DNA of 64,000 bases from Hymenobacter volaticus. Lineage in GTDB: Bacteria; Bacteroidota; Bacteroidia; Cytophagales; Hymenobacteraceae. Positions 37,234 through 45,702 of the stretch are shown piece by piece (positions within the stretch are counted from its first letter, which is position 1; each line of letters starts with the position of its first letter). The stretch covers positions 1 to 64,000 of the forward strand of contig NZ_CP095066.1 of assembly GCF_022921055.1 (NCBI RefSeq). The letters are read 5' to 3'. A model generated the notes under the pieces. The model saw nothing but the letters and a program-made list of their open reading frames with translations, was not told the origin of the DNA and did not search any database. Both the position numbers and the translations under genes were made by a program.

Positions 37234-38510
37234 TCAATTTTCCGGCAATGCTTGGCCAGCCAGTGGCGGAGCCACCAGAGGGCGATTACGGCCAAAAAAG
37301 AGCGCGTAAAAGCCGAGAATTCGGCGTTTCTCGACCAGAAAGAAGAGCCCCGTGCTGAGCAAGGTAGTCGCCATGATGACGGCGAAGGTGATCGTTTGGA
37401 TGGCTTCCCCGCCCGGCACACCCCGTTGAGCGGGCAGCGTGGCCAATACGGCGGCCCCCAGCCCCTTAGGGATCATCACGCTCATGAAAGCCATGTCAAA
37501 GAGGGGGCTTGCCGGTCGGCGGTCGCCAGTACCACGGGAATGCGCGCCAAAAACAGCACCACCGTTAGGCCCGCGCCCAAAGCAATCAGGTACCAGTTGT
37601 CGAGCACGATGGAGATGCCCACGTAAACAAAGAAAAAGATGCGCAGCAGAAACACGATTTCCGAAAAGAAGTCTTTTTCGGTGGCCGTTAGCTCGACGGG
37701 CCGCTGGGTGGGCAGCAGCCGAGCCAGGCGAGGGGGGCGCAGCAACGCCACGTTGCCCAGCGTGATACTGAAGAAGAGCACAGCAATCGGCCCGCTGAAT
37801 TGCAACAGCTCCACCAGACCGTAGAGGATAAAGACGAAGGCCGGGGTGGAGAAGCGCGTTTTGAGCAGCGTGGGCACCCGATTCAGCAGCACGGACCACA
37901 GGTAGCCGCCCCCGGTCCCAACCAGCACGGCCACTAGCAACGAGGAAATTATCTGACTGAACAGGGTAGCGACGTTGAACGAGGCCCCCGTGTGGAAGCT
38001 GATCAAAGCAATCGGAATGGCCAGCGTGAAGACGTCACTCAGAGCCGATTCCATGACGAGCGTGGTGGAGGTTTGCGGCAGGATGTGCACTTTGCGGGCT
38101 AAGGTGGTCACGATAGCCGAGGACGTGCCGCCCAGGATGGAGCCTAGGATCAAGGAGCTAAGTAAGTCGAGGCCGGCCAGCAGCTGCCCTACTACGGCCA
38201 CCACGAGAACCGTAATCAGGAAGTTAAGCGTCGTCAGACCCAGGGTGCCGCGCAGGGCGGAACGCAACTGCTCGAAGCGCACCTCCAGGCCGCTTTCAAA
38301 GAGGATAAACACCAGCACCAGGTTGGAAAACACGCGCCCGCCCTGCCCGAAGGCCGTCGCGTCGATCAGGTGAGACACCGGTCCCAGGAGCAGACCCACC
38401 AGCAAGAGCCCCACTACGTCCGGAATTTTGGTGCGCTCGAAGAGCTGGGCAAGGTAATGCCCAAAGAAAATCAGAAAGCCAATTAAAACAATCAGTACGG
38501 GGGTCGTCAT
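37234..38510 (-). pseudogene. cation:proton antiporter (CPA family), frameshifted
   Basis: Starts MTTPVLIVLIGFLIFFGHYL and has 11-12 hydrophobic segments. Motifs: IPDVVGLLLVGLLLGP, FILFESGLEVRFEQL, ILGGTSSAIVTTLAR and ESALSDVFTLAIPIALI, with the conserved acidic residues of CPA antiporters. A shift near 37505, beside a run of G, ends the main frame; the other frame continues LATADRQASPLFDMAFMSVM and IPKGLGAAVLATLPAQ to the end at 37234. About 425 residues when joined. Likely exchanges Na+ or K+ for H+ at the inner membrane. Confidence 0.85.
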
Positions 38511-38746
38511 GCGAAGCCTACGCCGTTGGACAAGAAAAAGTCGGGCGCACTAGGCAGCAACATACAGTAGCGTTGCTTATGGCAATCATTTCTCGGCTAT
38601 TTTCCGGACTATGCCATTTCCGCTTGCTCCATTCTACTCAGGCCTATACGCGACCGCCGACCGCCGAAACGCACCTACCTGGCTTTGGAAATGACATAAG
38701 ATGTCACTGCCGGGTCTACGTTTATTAAATGGCTTTTATAAAGTTT

Positions 38747-38763
38747 GATAAGGGCCCCTTATC
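38747..38763. repeat. GATAAGGG-type 17-bp palindrome, end of copy B
   Basis: gataagggccccttatc followed by gagggtaa; same as 23761-23777 and inverse of 6050-6066. Confidence 0.6.
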
Positions 38764-38786
38764 GAGGGTAAACTCGGCGAGGCCTC

Positions 38787-39956
38787 TTATGAGCTTTGCG
38801 GCGGCTCTGCTGCGGGCGGTCCAGGCTGTTCAGCCGCCCGCATCAGCGGATATGTAAAGTAGCCGTAGGCCAAGGCAACGGTATTCGTCAGCAACAGTGT
38901 GATCCAACTTTCCATCGGCACTAGCACCAGCCCCCAACTTGCCGCGACCAGCGCGGCCGTGTGCCAGCTATATCGCTGCCGGCCGTCCGGGGGGAGCTGC
39001 GGGTAGCTCAGCCAGAGCAGCGAGACCGTGTACAGGGTCAAACCCAGGGGCAGAAGCCAGACGGTGGGGTTGCTGTGCAATACATCGAAGACGCCCAGCG
39101 CCACGGTGCCGCTACCCAGGTAGAGCGGCAAGTGCCCCAAGGCGTAGCGTAGCCCGCTCTCATGTTCTTTCTGGTCGAGCAGCTGGGTATAGTGCTGGTA
39201 GTACCACCACCACAAGCCCACCCCCAGCACAAAGCCATTGGCCGACGTGAGCAAAGCCGGGGCCTGCCACAACAAGTCGCCTAAGTCGCGGGGCAGCACT
39301 TCCACATTCTGGCTCACCACAATCATGGTGAACTCCCGGAGCCGATTGGTGAAGTGGTCCTGCGTGACGGGCAACGCCTTGAGTTGGCGCTGAAGCAAGC
39401 GCGGCGTGATAAAATCAACGAGTAGCCGACCTAGCTTCCACCACAGCCCATAGGCAGGCCACAGCCCGCCGATCACCCAGCCCAGCCAGCCCAGCGAGTA
39501 GCCCGTCAGCAAGCCGCGGGCCAAGGGCCGGGCCTGCTCGTCGGTCCAGCACGTATAGGCATAGAGCCCGAGCAGCAGCCCCCGGGCCGCCACGTAGGAC
39601 CAGGTGAAGCCGGCGACTTGGCCCTCCAGCGTCTGGGGTGCCGTCACCGCCAGCAGCACCAGCGCCACCATGCTCAGCAGCAAGCCGCCCTGCTGCCAGC
39701 GCGAGTTGCGGTCGAAGCGGTCGAAGTACAGCGAGAAGCCGTTCCACAGCCACCAGGAGGGCACAAAGACGGCGCAATACTGCCCGTAGTGGGTTAGCGT
39801 GACGGTCTTGGTGAACATGGTCGTGAGCTGGCCGATGAGCACGCCGGCCACTAAATCGTAGAAGGGCTCGAGCCAGCGGTCGACCGACGTCTGTCCCCGC
39901 TCATCGTCGGGGGCGTCCGCCGTAGGCTTCAGGTCGTGGGCACGCGGATCAGCCAT
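38787..39956 (-). CDS. LtrA-like multi-pass membrane protein (intact copy)
   Basis: 389 residues, starting MADPRAHDLKPTADAPDDER. The LtrA signature RWLEPFYDLVAGVLIGQLTT is followed by about ten hydrophobic helices, among them WLWNGFSLYFDRFDRNSR, SMVALVLLAVTAP and LLTGYSLGWLGWVIGGLW. Low-temperature-requirement A proteins are integral membrane proteins of unsettled function, first linked to cold growth in Listeria. This is the uninterrupted copy; copy A at 4858-6023 is frameshifted. It is divergent from a BLUF remnant. The two copies give 97% or so of the same text by eye, though I did not count. Confidence 0.88.
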   Translation of the reverse strand: MADPRAHDLKPTADAPDDERGQTSVDRWLEPFYDLVAGVLIGQLTTMFTKTVTLTHYGQYCAVFVPSWWLWNGFSLYFDRFDRNSRWQQGGLLLSMVALVLLAVTAPQTLEGQVAGFTWSYVAARGLLLGLYAYTCWTDEQARPLARGLLTGYSLGWLGWVIGGLWPAYGLWWKLGRLLVDFITPRLLQRQLKALPVTQDHFTNRLREFTMIVVSQNVEVLPRDLGDLLWQAPALLTSANGFVLGVGLWWWYYQHYTQLLDQKEHESGLRYALGHLPLYLGSGTVALGVFDVLHSNPTVWLLPLGLTLYTVSLLWLSYPQLPPDGRQRYSWHTAALVAASWGLVLVPMESWITLLLTNTVALAYGYFTYPLMRAAEQPGPPAAEPPQSS

Positions 39957-40080
39957 GGGCAGTTAGTTTAGTGGTGAAGCGCTTGCCCGGGAGGCGGGTC
40001 TAGCCCCTAGTTGCTGCCACGTAAGCCGGAAAACGGCGAAGGAGGCGATTCGGTTAGCCCATAACAACGGGAAACCGGAG

Positions 40081-40272
40081 GTGACCTGCAATTTTTCTTA
40101 TGCTTCTGCCTACCACCGTATGGCCTTTGAGACGGAATCTCCGGAGAAATTCATGTATTTAAACGGCTACTTGCCCGTCGCTCAAGTTGACTTCACGACG
40201 GCCTCCTTCAGCGGGAGCGATAGCGCCCTGTTGCAACTGGCCAAAGCGTTTGTCTGCGCCCCCGCCAGGTAG
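40081..40272 (+). pseudogene. C-terminal BLUF-protein remnant, copy B
   Basis: Reads NFSYASAYHRMAFETESPEK, then YLNGYLPVAQVDF and TASFSGSDSALLQLAKAFVC. It equals the last 55 residues of the intact BLUF at 30300-30719 apart from a few changes. The flavin-binding core is missing. Downstream of ALLQL it keeps the AKAFVCAP ending that copy A lost. Confidence 0.7.
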
Positions 40273-40536
40273 CCCAACCCGGGCTATGTCGATTGGATAC
40301 GGTTGCCGGAGTTGCGCAACTTGCTGCCGTAGCGCGGTCCGGTACGCCGAGAGTTAAGCAGGGGCGCCCCGGGGTGGCGAGTCAACCGGGGCTGGGCGCC
40401 ACCGTCCGAGTTTACCGGCCGCCTTAACGAAAACGACCTGGTGACGCGGCCCGTTTCCGAGTGGCTTATTGACGGCTAGCCCATGGTTAGGCCAGTCCAT
40501 CGGTTGTTAGTACCCACCTGACGGGGATGAGCCCGG

Positions 40537-40953
40537 CTACAGCATTTGCCGGAGCCAAGTGCCGGCGGCTAGCTCGTCTTCGAAAATATGATAGGTGACG
40601 TCGCCTTCGTGAGCGTCATTCAGCACCAGATGCGCGGAGAGCCGCGCGTAGACGTCGTGGGGCAGCAGCACGGCGACCAGTTTCTCGTAGTGCCCGCCGG
40701 GGCCCCCTTGGCGCCACCGCTCCCGGATAAAGGTCTGCTCTTGCTCGGTGAAGGGCGCGAGCGCCCGCTGATCAGAGAGCACCTTGTGCCAGCCCCGGCG
40801 ACGTAGCAGGTGGCTTAAGTGGGTGAGCAAGGCTTGAAAATCAAGCAGCTCGCGCTTGCCGGGCTTGTAGCGCACGACGGCGTAGCCCAGCGCGTGCTCG
40901 CCTAACTGACCCGCGGCATTTTCAAAATAAACGCTATGCGTAACAAGAGGCAT
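40537..40953 (-). CDS. STAS-like Hymenobacter-type hypothetical protein
   Basis: About 138 residues from the ATG at 40953 (MPLVTHSVYFENAAGQLGEH). Family-like marks: GYAVVRYKPGKRELLDFQAL, LLRRRGWHKVLSDQRALAPF, TEQEQTFIRERW and the C-terminal YHIFEDELAAGTWLRQML. The LLTH ... LSDQRxLxPFT ... WL pattern belongs to a group of single-domain STAS-like proteins abundant in Hymenobacter. It lacks the PYLLNDN motif, so it is a second subfamily. It lies between a BLUF remnant and an intact BLUF gene. Role in light signalling is inference. Confidence 0.65.
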   Translation of the reverse strand: MPLVTHSVYFENAAGQLGEHALGYAVVRYKPGKRELLDFQALLTHLSHLLRRRGWHKVLSDQRALAPFTEQEQTFIRERWRQGGPGGHYEKLVAVLLPHDVYARLSAHLVLNDAHEGDVTYHIFEDELAAGTWLRQML

Positions 40954-41404
40954 CGTAAGTAGATAAAGAGATAGAAATGGTGCTGCCCAAGGGGTAAGCA
41001 AAGCCCCGACAGCAGGCAACGAAGTGCCCATCACGGAACGATAAAGGTAAAAAACATCCCGTGAACGCGATAAGGCCTCAACCAGAGAGCAAATTAGTAG
41101 CATTCAGACCGTCGTGGCCCTGCACGATAGCACGAGTGGTTACGTTAGTGAAGAAGGTCTAGAGCTAGATAGGGCGGAGCTTCCCAGTACACGGAAATTG
41201 ATGATAAGTTAAGTCAAAAAAGGTGTTCGAGGACCGGCGTTGCTAGCTGAACCACCTGATCCGGTTTCAAGCAATCCGGAAGTAGAGGCGCCTCAGGTAG
41301 CGACTAGGCACGGGTAGTAAATTCTGCTCCTTGCTCGGAATACTTCTTTAGTTATGAGAGGGAGTGGAGACCTGTTTAAGTAATGTCACCGTATAGGAAG
41401 GGAT

Positions 41405-41995
41405 ATGGAGGACCTACCCGAGGAAAAACGCCGCCGACAGGCGCTCACCTGGGCCCTGGCATTAACCGAGAATACACCCATGGCGCTCGCCGAGCAAGCC
41501 CTACTCGAGCGCTATGGGTGTGGCGAACTGTCCCTGGACCAATTGCTTGGGCTGCTGGAAAGACCGGTGCACCAAGTGCTCTATCGCAGCCAGGCTACTA
41601 CCCCGCTACGCGACGACCAACTTACCGACTTGCTGGAGCAGGCAGCTGCGTTTAACAAAAAGCACGATTTGACCGGCCTGCTCTGCTACGGCGATGGACG
41701 CTTCATCCAATTACTGGAAGGCTCCCAGCAGGCCGTGCACACGCTCTACGCCAAGATCCGCCGCGATGCGCGCCATCAGCACGTGGTTACGCTACAGGAT
41801 GCGTCGGCGCCGTTACGCTTCTTTTCGGACTGGCGCCTGGCCTTCGTGCGGTCAGACCCGTTGGAGATGTATTGGCTTATCACCCACTTGGAGGCCCGGC
41901 ACCAGCACTTGGTACTGCCGCAGATACCCATCACCCATCCGCACCTGCTCACGCTGCTGGCCGCCTTCCAGGCCCGGGCCCAGCCCAGCCGCTAG
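41405..41995 (+). CDS. VbhA-like + BLUF photoreceptor (intact)
   Basis: 196 residues, MEDLPEEKRRRQALTWALAL. Residues 9-50 match the antitoxin VbhA-like pattern (RRQALTWALALTENT, EQALLERYGCGELSLDQLL). The BLUF domain spans about 55-150 with Y60 (VLYRSQ), N84 (AAFNKKHDLTGLLCYG), Q102 (FIQLLEGS) and W143 in DWRLAF; the Met usually two residues after Trp is Leu (L145), while the paralog at 32974 keeps Met. A C-terminal helical cap (MYWLITHLEARHQHLVLPQI) follows. VbhA domains inhibit Fic AMP-transferases, but no Fic gene is in this window. The stop overlaps that of the convergent PYLLNDN gene. Confidence 0.9.
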   Translation: MEDLPEEKRRRQALTWALALTENTPMALAEQALLERYGCGELSLDQLLGLLERPVHQVLYRSQATTPLRDDQLTDLLEQAAAFNKKHDLTGLLCYGDGRFIQLLEGSQQAVHTLYAKIRRDARHQHVVTLQDASAPLRFFSDWRLAFVRSDPLEMYWLITHLEARHQHLVLPQIPITHPHLLTLLAAFQARAQPSR

Positions 41996-42409
41996 ACCCG
42001 CCGCTGACAGCTGCGCAGCCATTCCTCGGCTTCGCTCACCTGCTCGAACAGCTGGAGCTCGAGCTGCCCGACCACACCCTGAGGAAATGTGAGCGTGAGA
42101 ATATCGGCGCGGGTATCGGCCTGGACCACGTGGGCCACGTAGCGCAGCCCCAGGGCAGGGCGAGGGGCAGCCAGGCCTGCTGCAGCCACGCCACCGAGTC
42201 AAACCAGGGCCCGCGCAAGGCCACGTTGTCGTTAAGCAAGTAGCGACAGGGCAGCGGATCAACGGCGGCCAAGAAGCTCTCGGCCCGCGCATGGCTTCCA
42301 GCGGGTCCACGTAGCCGCCCCAGCTGGCCCGCAGCCAGCCTTCGGCTTCGTCATAGGTAAGGGTGCACCAACTGCCATCGTGGGCATCGGGTAAGGAAAA
42401 CAGAAGCAT
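41992..42409 (-). pseudogene. STAS-like PYLLNDN-family protein, frameshifted
   Basis: Starts MLLFSLPDAHDGSWCTLTYD and reads GYVDPLEAMRG, shifts near 42285 to AAVDPLPCRYLLNDNVALRG, and shifts again near 42175 to LGLRYVAHVVQADTRADILT and EAEEWLRSCQRRV. Close to the copy at 3873-4297. Its stop TAG and the stop of the BLUF gene share the palindrome CTAG at 41992-41995, so the two convergent genes overlap by four bases. Confidence 0.65.
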
Positions 42410-42577
42410 GCAAGCAGCAGGAACTAGCGGTTAGGGGTGGGCCGCGACAAGATATTGAAAAGAGGGTGAAGGGGACGAGGGAGCGAGAGCACGTGTTACC
42501 CAGAGGGGTATTGCCGTGGCTCGGCAGGAGCACGCGGAAAAGTAGTCTTGGCAGGACTAGTAAGCCCGCTTCCGGAG

Positions 42578-42994
42578 CTAGGTAGGAAGTAAATGCTCGT
42601 AGAGTAGGGCAGCGGCCGACTCAAGCAAGGGCAGATTCATGGCCAGCGCCTGGCACAAGTCTAGGTCGTAGTGACAGAGCGTGCCGTAGAGGCCGCCCTA
42701 CCGGTCGCGCACCAAGACCCCGCAGTACGAGACCACCAGCGTATCGACCTGCTGCGCTCGCGGATCCAAGGCGGCATCGAGAATTTGCAGCAGTTGCTCA
42801 TGGCGCCCCACTAGCGAGCAGAAGGCCTCGGCCAGGGGCACGTCCTGGCCTTGGCGCACCCGCGGGTCGTACCGGTCAAAGAGCAGCACGTTGCGCGAAT
42901 GCTGCCCATCGAAGCGATAGAGACCCGTATAGCGGTGGGGGGTGCGGCTATTCAAATAGCCTAACGCCGCATGCGCGCCCTGTTCATGCAGCAC
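42578..42994 (-). pseudogene. GAF-type hypothetical protein with in-frame TAG
   Basis: The frame reads LGYLNSRTPHRYTGLYRFDG, LLFDRYDPRVRQGQDVPLAE, DTLVVSYCGVLVRDR, then TAG, then GGLYGTLCHYDLDLCQALAM to LLYEHLLPT and a stop at 42578. The paralog at 44175-44653 has Gln at the TAG position (RDAQGHAFGTLCHYDL), so CAG to TAG is the likely change. No in-frame ATG lies upstream; a GTG near 43057 (VEPPILSE) would need a one-base shift. The GTLCHYD motif is typical of GAF domains. Confidence 0.6.
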
Positions 42995-43440
42995 CTGCGT
43001 GAAGGCCTCTATTTCTGGTATGGCGTGCTCTTCTCGGATAAGATAGGGGGCTCCACGGTAAGATTGAAAAGGGGAAGAGGGGCTGTTGGTTCGCGGCCAA
43101 CACCGATCAAGGCTCTCCTGTTCCTCAAGGGCTTACTTGCCTGTTCCCCGGTGAACCGAGCGCTCGGTAAGCCTTCTGTGAGGGTAAGCGTTTACTAGTA
43201 GGGAGCAACTGCTGGAAAGCTTCGCGACTATCCTTGAAGACTGAATCCCCGTTTACCTGTTCTTTCTAGGCAAGGTCGTCGGCACGTTCCGCTTCCCGAC
43301 AGAAGAGGGGCAACTGGTTTTCTGGCTACTTACTGCTTGTTGTTCGTAGAGAAGTCGGCTGTTGACTTCCAATACCCTATTCAAGTGCGAAAACAATTGA
43401 TCTAACGCCATCGTTAAGCTTGAAAAACAGCTGAACAGTA
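42995..43440. other. intergenic, no supported gene
   Basis: Contains the damaged 5' end of the GAF gene and otherwise no recognised frame. Confidence 0.35.
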
Positions 43441-43671
43441 ATGTATAAAAGTTATCCCTTTCATTCTTTCTATCGGGGCATTGGGGTACACGACGTCTAT
43501 CACTCGCACCCCACGTGTCAGATTGCGCACAGCATCCCGTGGGAGTTGCGCTTGGCAGGCAATCCCCGCGGGTGGCCGGAGTGTTCCTGTTGCACAGTGC
43601 ATCATGCGCACCAGCCTACGCCTCGCCCCGCGCACTCGCTTCGAGTTGATTCACCACTTGATCCAGCGTGA
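43441..43671 (+). CDS. tiny probable metal-site protein (HSHPxC ... PECxCC), paralog 2
   Basis: 76 residues: MYKSYPFHSFYRGIGVHDVY, HSHPTCQIAHSIPW, GNPRGWPECSCCTVHH. See the paralog at 31697. The part from RGIG to CC is conserved between them while the ends are not, which marks that 45-residue stretch as the functional unit. Its 3' end overlaps the antisense VbhA-like gene at 43616-43809. Confidence 0.6.
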   Translation: MYKSYPFHSFYRGIGVHDVYHSHPTCQIAHSIPWELRLAGNPRGWPECSCCTVHHAHQPTPRPAHSLRVDSPLDPA

Positions 43672-43809
43672 GTTCCCCACGATGCATTGATCAAGTAACT
43701 GCCATTCTGCTAGACTCGACGCAATGGCCGTGTCGCGCGTAAAGGCGAGAAACGCCTCCACCGTGCGGCGACGGTCCTTTTCAGTGGCTAGCGGAGAAAA
43801 GTGAGTCAT
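43616..43809 (-). pseudogene. stand-alone VbhA-like antitoxin-family protein, frameshifted
   Basis: From the ATG at 43809: MTHFSPLATEKDRRRTVEAF, TRDTAIASSLAEWQLLDQCI, VG; then, restoring one G in gtgggg near 43672, ELTLDQVVNQLEASARGEA and a stop at 43616. The full 64 residues follow the VbhA-like pattern (RR-AF-A-T ... EWQLLDQxIxGELTLDQV). It resembles the N-terminal modules of the BLUF proteins and of the MFS reading frame in this window. No Fic toxin accompanies it. Confidence 0.6.
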
Positions 43810-44174
43810 TAGGTCGAGTGACAAATAGGAGAAGAAGAATTTAACAAACAGCAATACACTATATTAGATAAACCAAATCCGGTTAAGAATAATACAAGAT
43901 ACGTATCAACGGCGAGAAGCAGATTGAGGGTAGCGGCGAAACTTCTCTCCTGCGCTGAAAGCCTGCTATTCATTAACCCACTCGTACTTACTCACTCTAG
44001 ATAGCAACAGCTATGCTAACAAGGCCGCTGCTCGAAGTTTAAACGCTATGGGTACCTCCACCCATACCATCAGCACGCGGTGTTTCAGCGCTATCTGGCA
44101 AAGGAGTAATTCCAGCCCCTATTGGTATACCGGACGAGTTGGCAGCCACCACCTAAGCGCCTACCTTTAGGAGT
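43810..44174. other. intergenic, no supported gene
   Basis: AT-rich at 43840-43900, a likely promoter zone for the VbhA-like gene; otherwise nothing seen. Confidence 0.35.
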
Positions 44175-44653
44175 ATGAGTGATCGACCCGGAGAAGAAAG
44201 CCCTATGGCGGCCGAAATTGCGGCCTTTACGTCTTTGTTGCAGCAGCACGGCGTCCATGCGGCGTTGGAATATCTGAATAGTCGCACCCCCACCGCTACA
44301 CCGGAGTCTTTCGCTTCGACGAGCAAACGTTGCGCAACGAAGTGCTCTTCGACCGCTACCAGCCTACCGTGCGCCAGGGAGCCGACGCCCCGCTGGCCGT
44401 TACGTACTGCGCCTTGGTGGGGCGCCAGCAAGCGCCGCTGCAGATTTTGGATGCCGCCTTGGACCCCCTGGCCCAAGGGATTGCCACGCCGGTCGTCTCG
44501 TACTGCGGGGTGCTGATCCGCGACGCGCAAGGCCACGCTTTCGGCACCCTGTGCCACTACGACCTGCAACGCTGCCAGGAGCGGATCACCGACTTGCCGC
44601 TGCTCGAAGCGGCTGCCCAGCTGCTTTACCGGCACTTGCACCCCGCCCCCTGA
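44175..44653 (+). pseudogene. GAF-type hypothetical protein, frameshifted
   Basis: ATG at 44175 with aggag six bases upstream. MSDRPGEESPMAAEIAAFTS, then ALEYLNSRTPT; a C missing from cgcacccccaccgc near 44290 shifts the frame. The other frame gives HRYTGVFRFDEQTLRNEVLF, QGADAPLAVTYCALVGRQQA, VVSYCGVLIRDAQGHAFGTL and CHYDLQR to HLHPAP. GAF domains bind small ligands or chromophores; CHYD lies where some bilin- or cofactor-binding members carry Cys/His, but nothing proves a chromophore. Paralog of 42578-42994. Confidence 0.7.
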
Positions 44654-44778
44654 ACCGCGGATCTTCGGTTAGCCGCGGAACGGAATCGTCGGTCCACTCG
44701 AGGGCATTCCACCACTCACCGGGTTTATACACGATCTTAACAGTGGGTGGTTTGCTTTCAAAGCGGCCCCGAGTCGGC

Positions 44779-45663
44779 TCATTGAACGGAACCTGACTTT
44801 CCGGGGGAAGGGGTACTGGTCGGGACCATTACTTTGTCGAGCACGAGTTGGTAGGCTTCGGGCGTCACGCTGACCTCGCCCAGGTAGGGATGGTCCAGGG
44901 CCGCAATCAGAAAAATCATCACCCCCACCATCAGCGCCAGCAGCCCCGTCAGCAGCGCGTGCAAACGCAGACTTACCACCACAAAGCAATAGGAAAAGCC
45001 AATGGTGACCAGCGCGCCGATCAGCACGGCGGCCCAGAGCACGCCTGGCACACCGGTGCCCACGCTTTCGATGCGCTGGCGCCGCAGTTCAACGAGCTTG
45101 TTGAAGGTTTCGATAGCTTCCCCGTGCAACACTTGCAGCGCCCGGGTCGGTACGTCGGTGTGCAGCAATTCGAGCTGAAACGCGGTAAGCACTAGCCGCT
45201 CGGTGTCGTTGGCCAGGCCCCGCTGCTGGGCCGGCCACGACTCGTGCACGATGAAGCGGGTGTAGTCGTGCAGTTGCCGTTGCAGCGGCAAGCGCGTGCT
45301 GTCGGGGTAGCCACTCAGGTCGCGGTAGAGCACGGCCAGCGTGGCCGCTTCCTGCGAGGCAATGCCCGAGGCCGTTGAATAGTTTTGCCAGCTGGCGACC
45401 GTCAGCAGGCCCAGCGTCAGGCCGTAGAGCACCGTTACGCCCGAGAAAAACCAGCCCACCGTGCCGTTGTCGATTTGGTCGGGCGCCGCGCTCTGGTGCA
45501 GGCGCCGGTGGGTGAAATACAGGCCGGCCAGCGCCAGCAGCAGGGTCAGGCCCACGATCAGCACCGCCAGCAGCCAGGTGGGCATTTCGTAGAGCCAGAG
45601 AAAGTAGCGTAGAGAAGAATTCACGGGATACAAGGCCGCTTGCCATGGAAAAGAGGGTTCCAT
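44779..45663 (-). CDS. DUF4239 (bestrophin-like) membrane protein
   Basis: 294 residues. Two N-terminal helices (WLLAVLIVGLTLLLALAGLY, GWFFSGVTVLYGLTLGLLTV), a long soluble helical segment (ASQEAATLAVLYRDLSGYPD, LQRQLHDYTRFIVHESWPAQ, ELRRQRIESVGTGVPGVLW) and two C-terminal helices (LIGALVTIGFSYCFVVVSL, LALMVGVMIFLIAALDHPYL). This order is characteristic of DUF4239, related in topology to bestrophin chloride channels. DHPYLGEVSVTPEAY is the family end. Intact frame. Function unproven; possible ion channel. Confidence 0.92.
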   Translation of the reverse strand: MEPSFPWQAALYPVNSSLRYFLWLYEMPTWLLAVLIVGLTLLLALAGLYFTHRRLHQSAAPDQIDNGTVGWFFSGVTVLYGLTLGLLTVASWQNYSTASGIASQEAATLAVLYRDLSGYPDSTRLPLQRQLHDYTRFIVHESWPAQQRGLANDTERLVLTAFQLELLHTDVPTRALQVLHGEAIETFNKLVELRRQRIESVGTGVPGVLWAAVLIGALVTIGFSYCFVVVSLRLHALLTGLLALMVGVMIFLIAALDHPYLGEVSVTPEAYQLVLDKVMVPTSTPSPGKSGSVQ

Positions 45664-45702
45664 AAAGGGAAAGGCTACGAAAAGGCAGATCAGCGGGGCC
45701 TT

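Larger units (their letters stand above)
38745..40240 (-). repeat. inverted repeat copy B (partner at 4574-6068)
   Basis: Carries the LtrA-like gene and BLUF remnant in the opposite orientation to copy A, bounded by the GATAAGGG palindrome on one side and ttgcaactgg on the other. Confidence 0.8.

Noticed and set aside
41405..41995. Calling the VbhA-BLUF gene part of a toxin-antitoxin pair
   Set aside because: No Fic-domain or other toxin gene lies nearby, so only the fold similarity is claimed.
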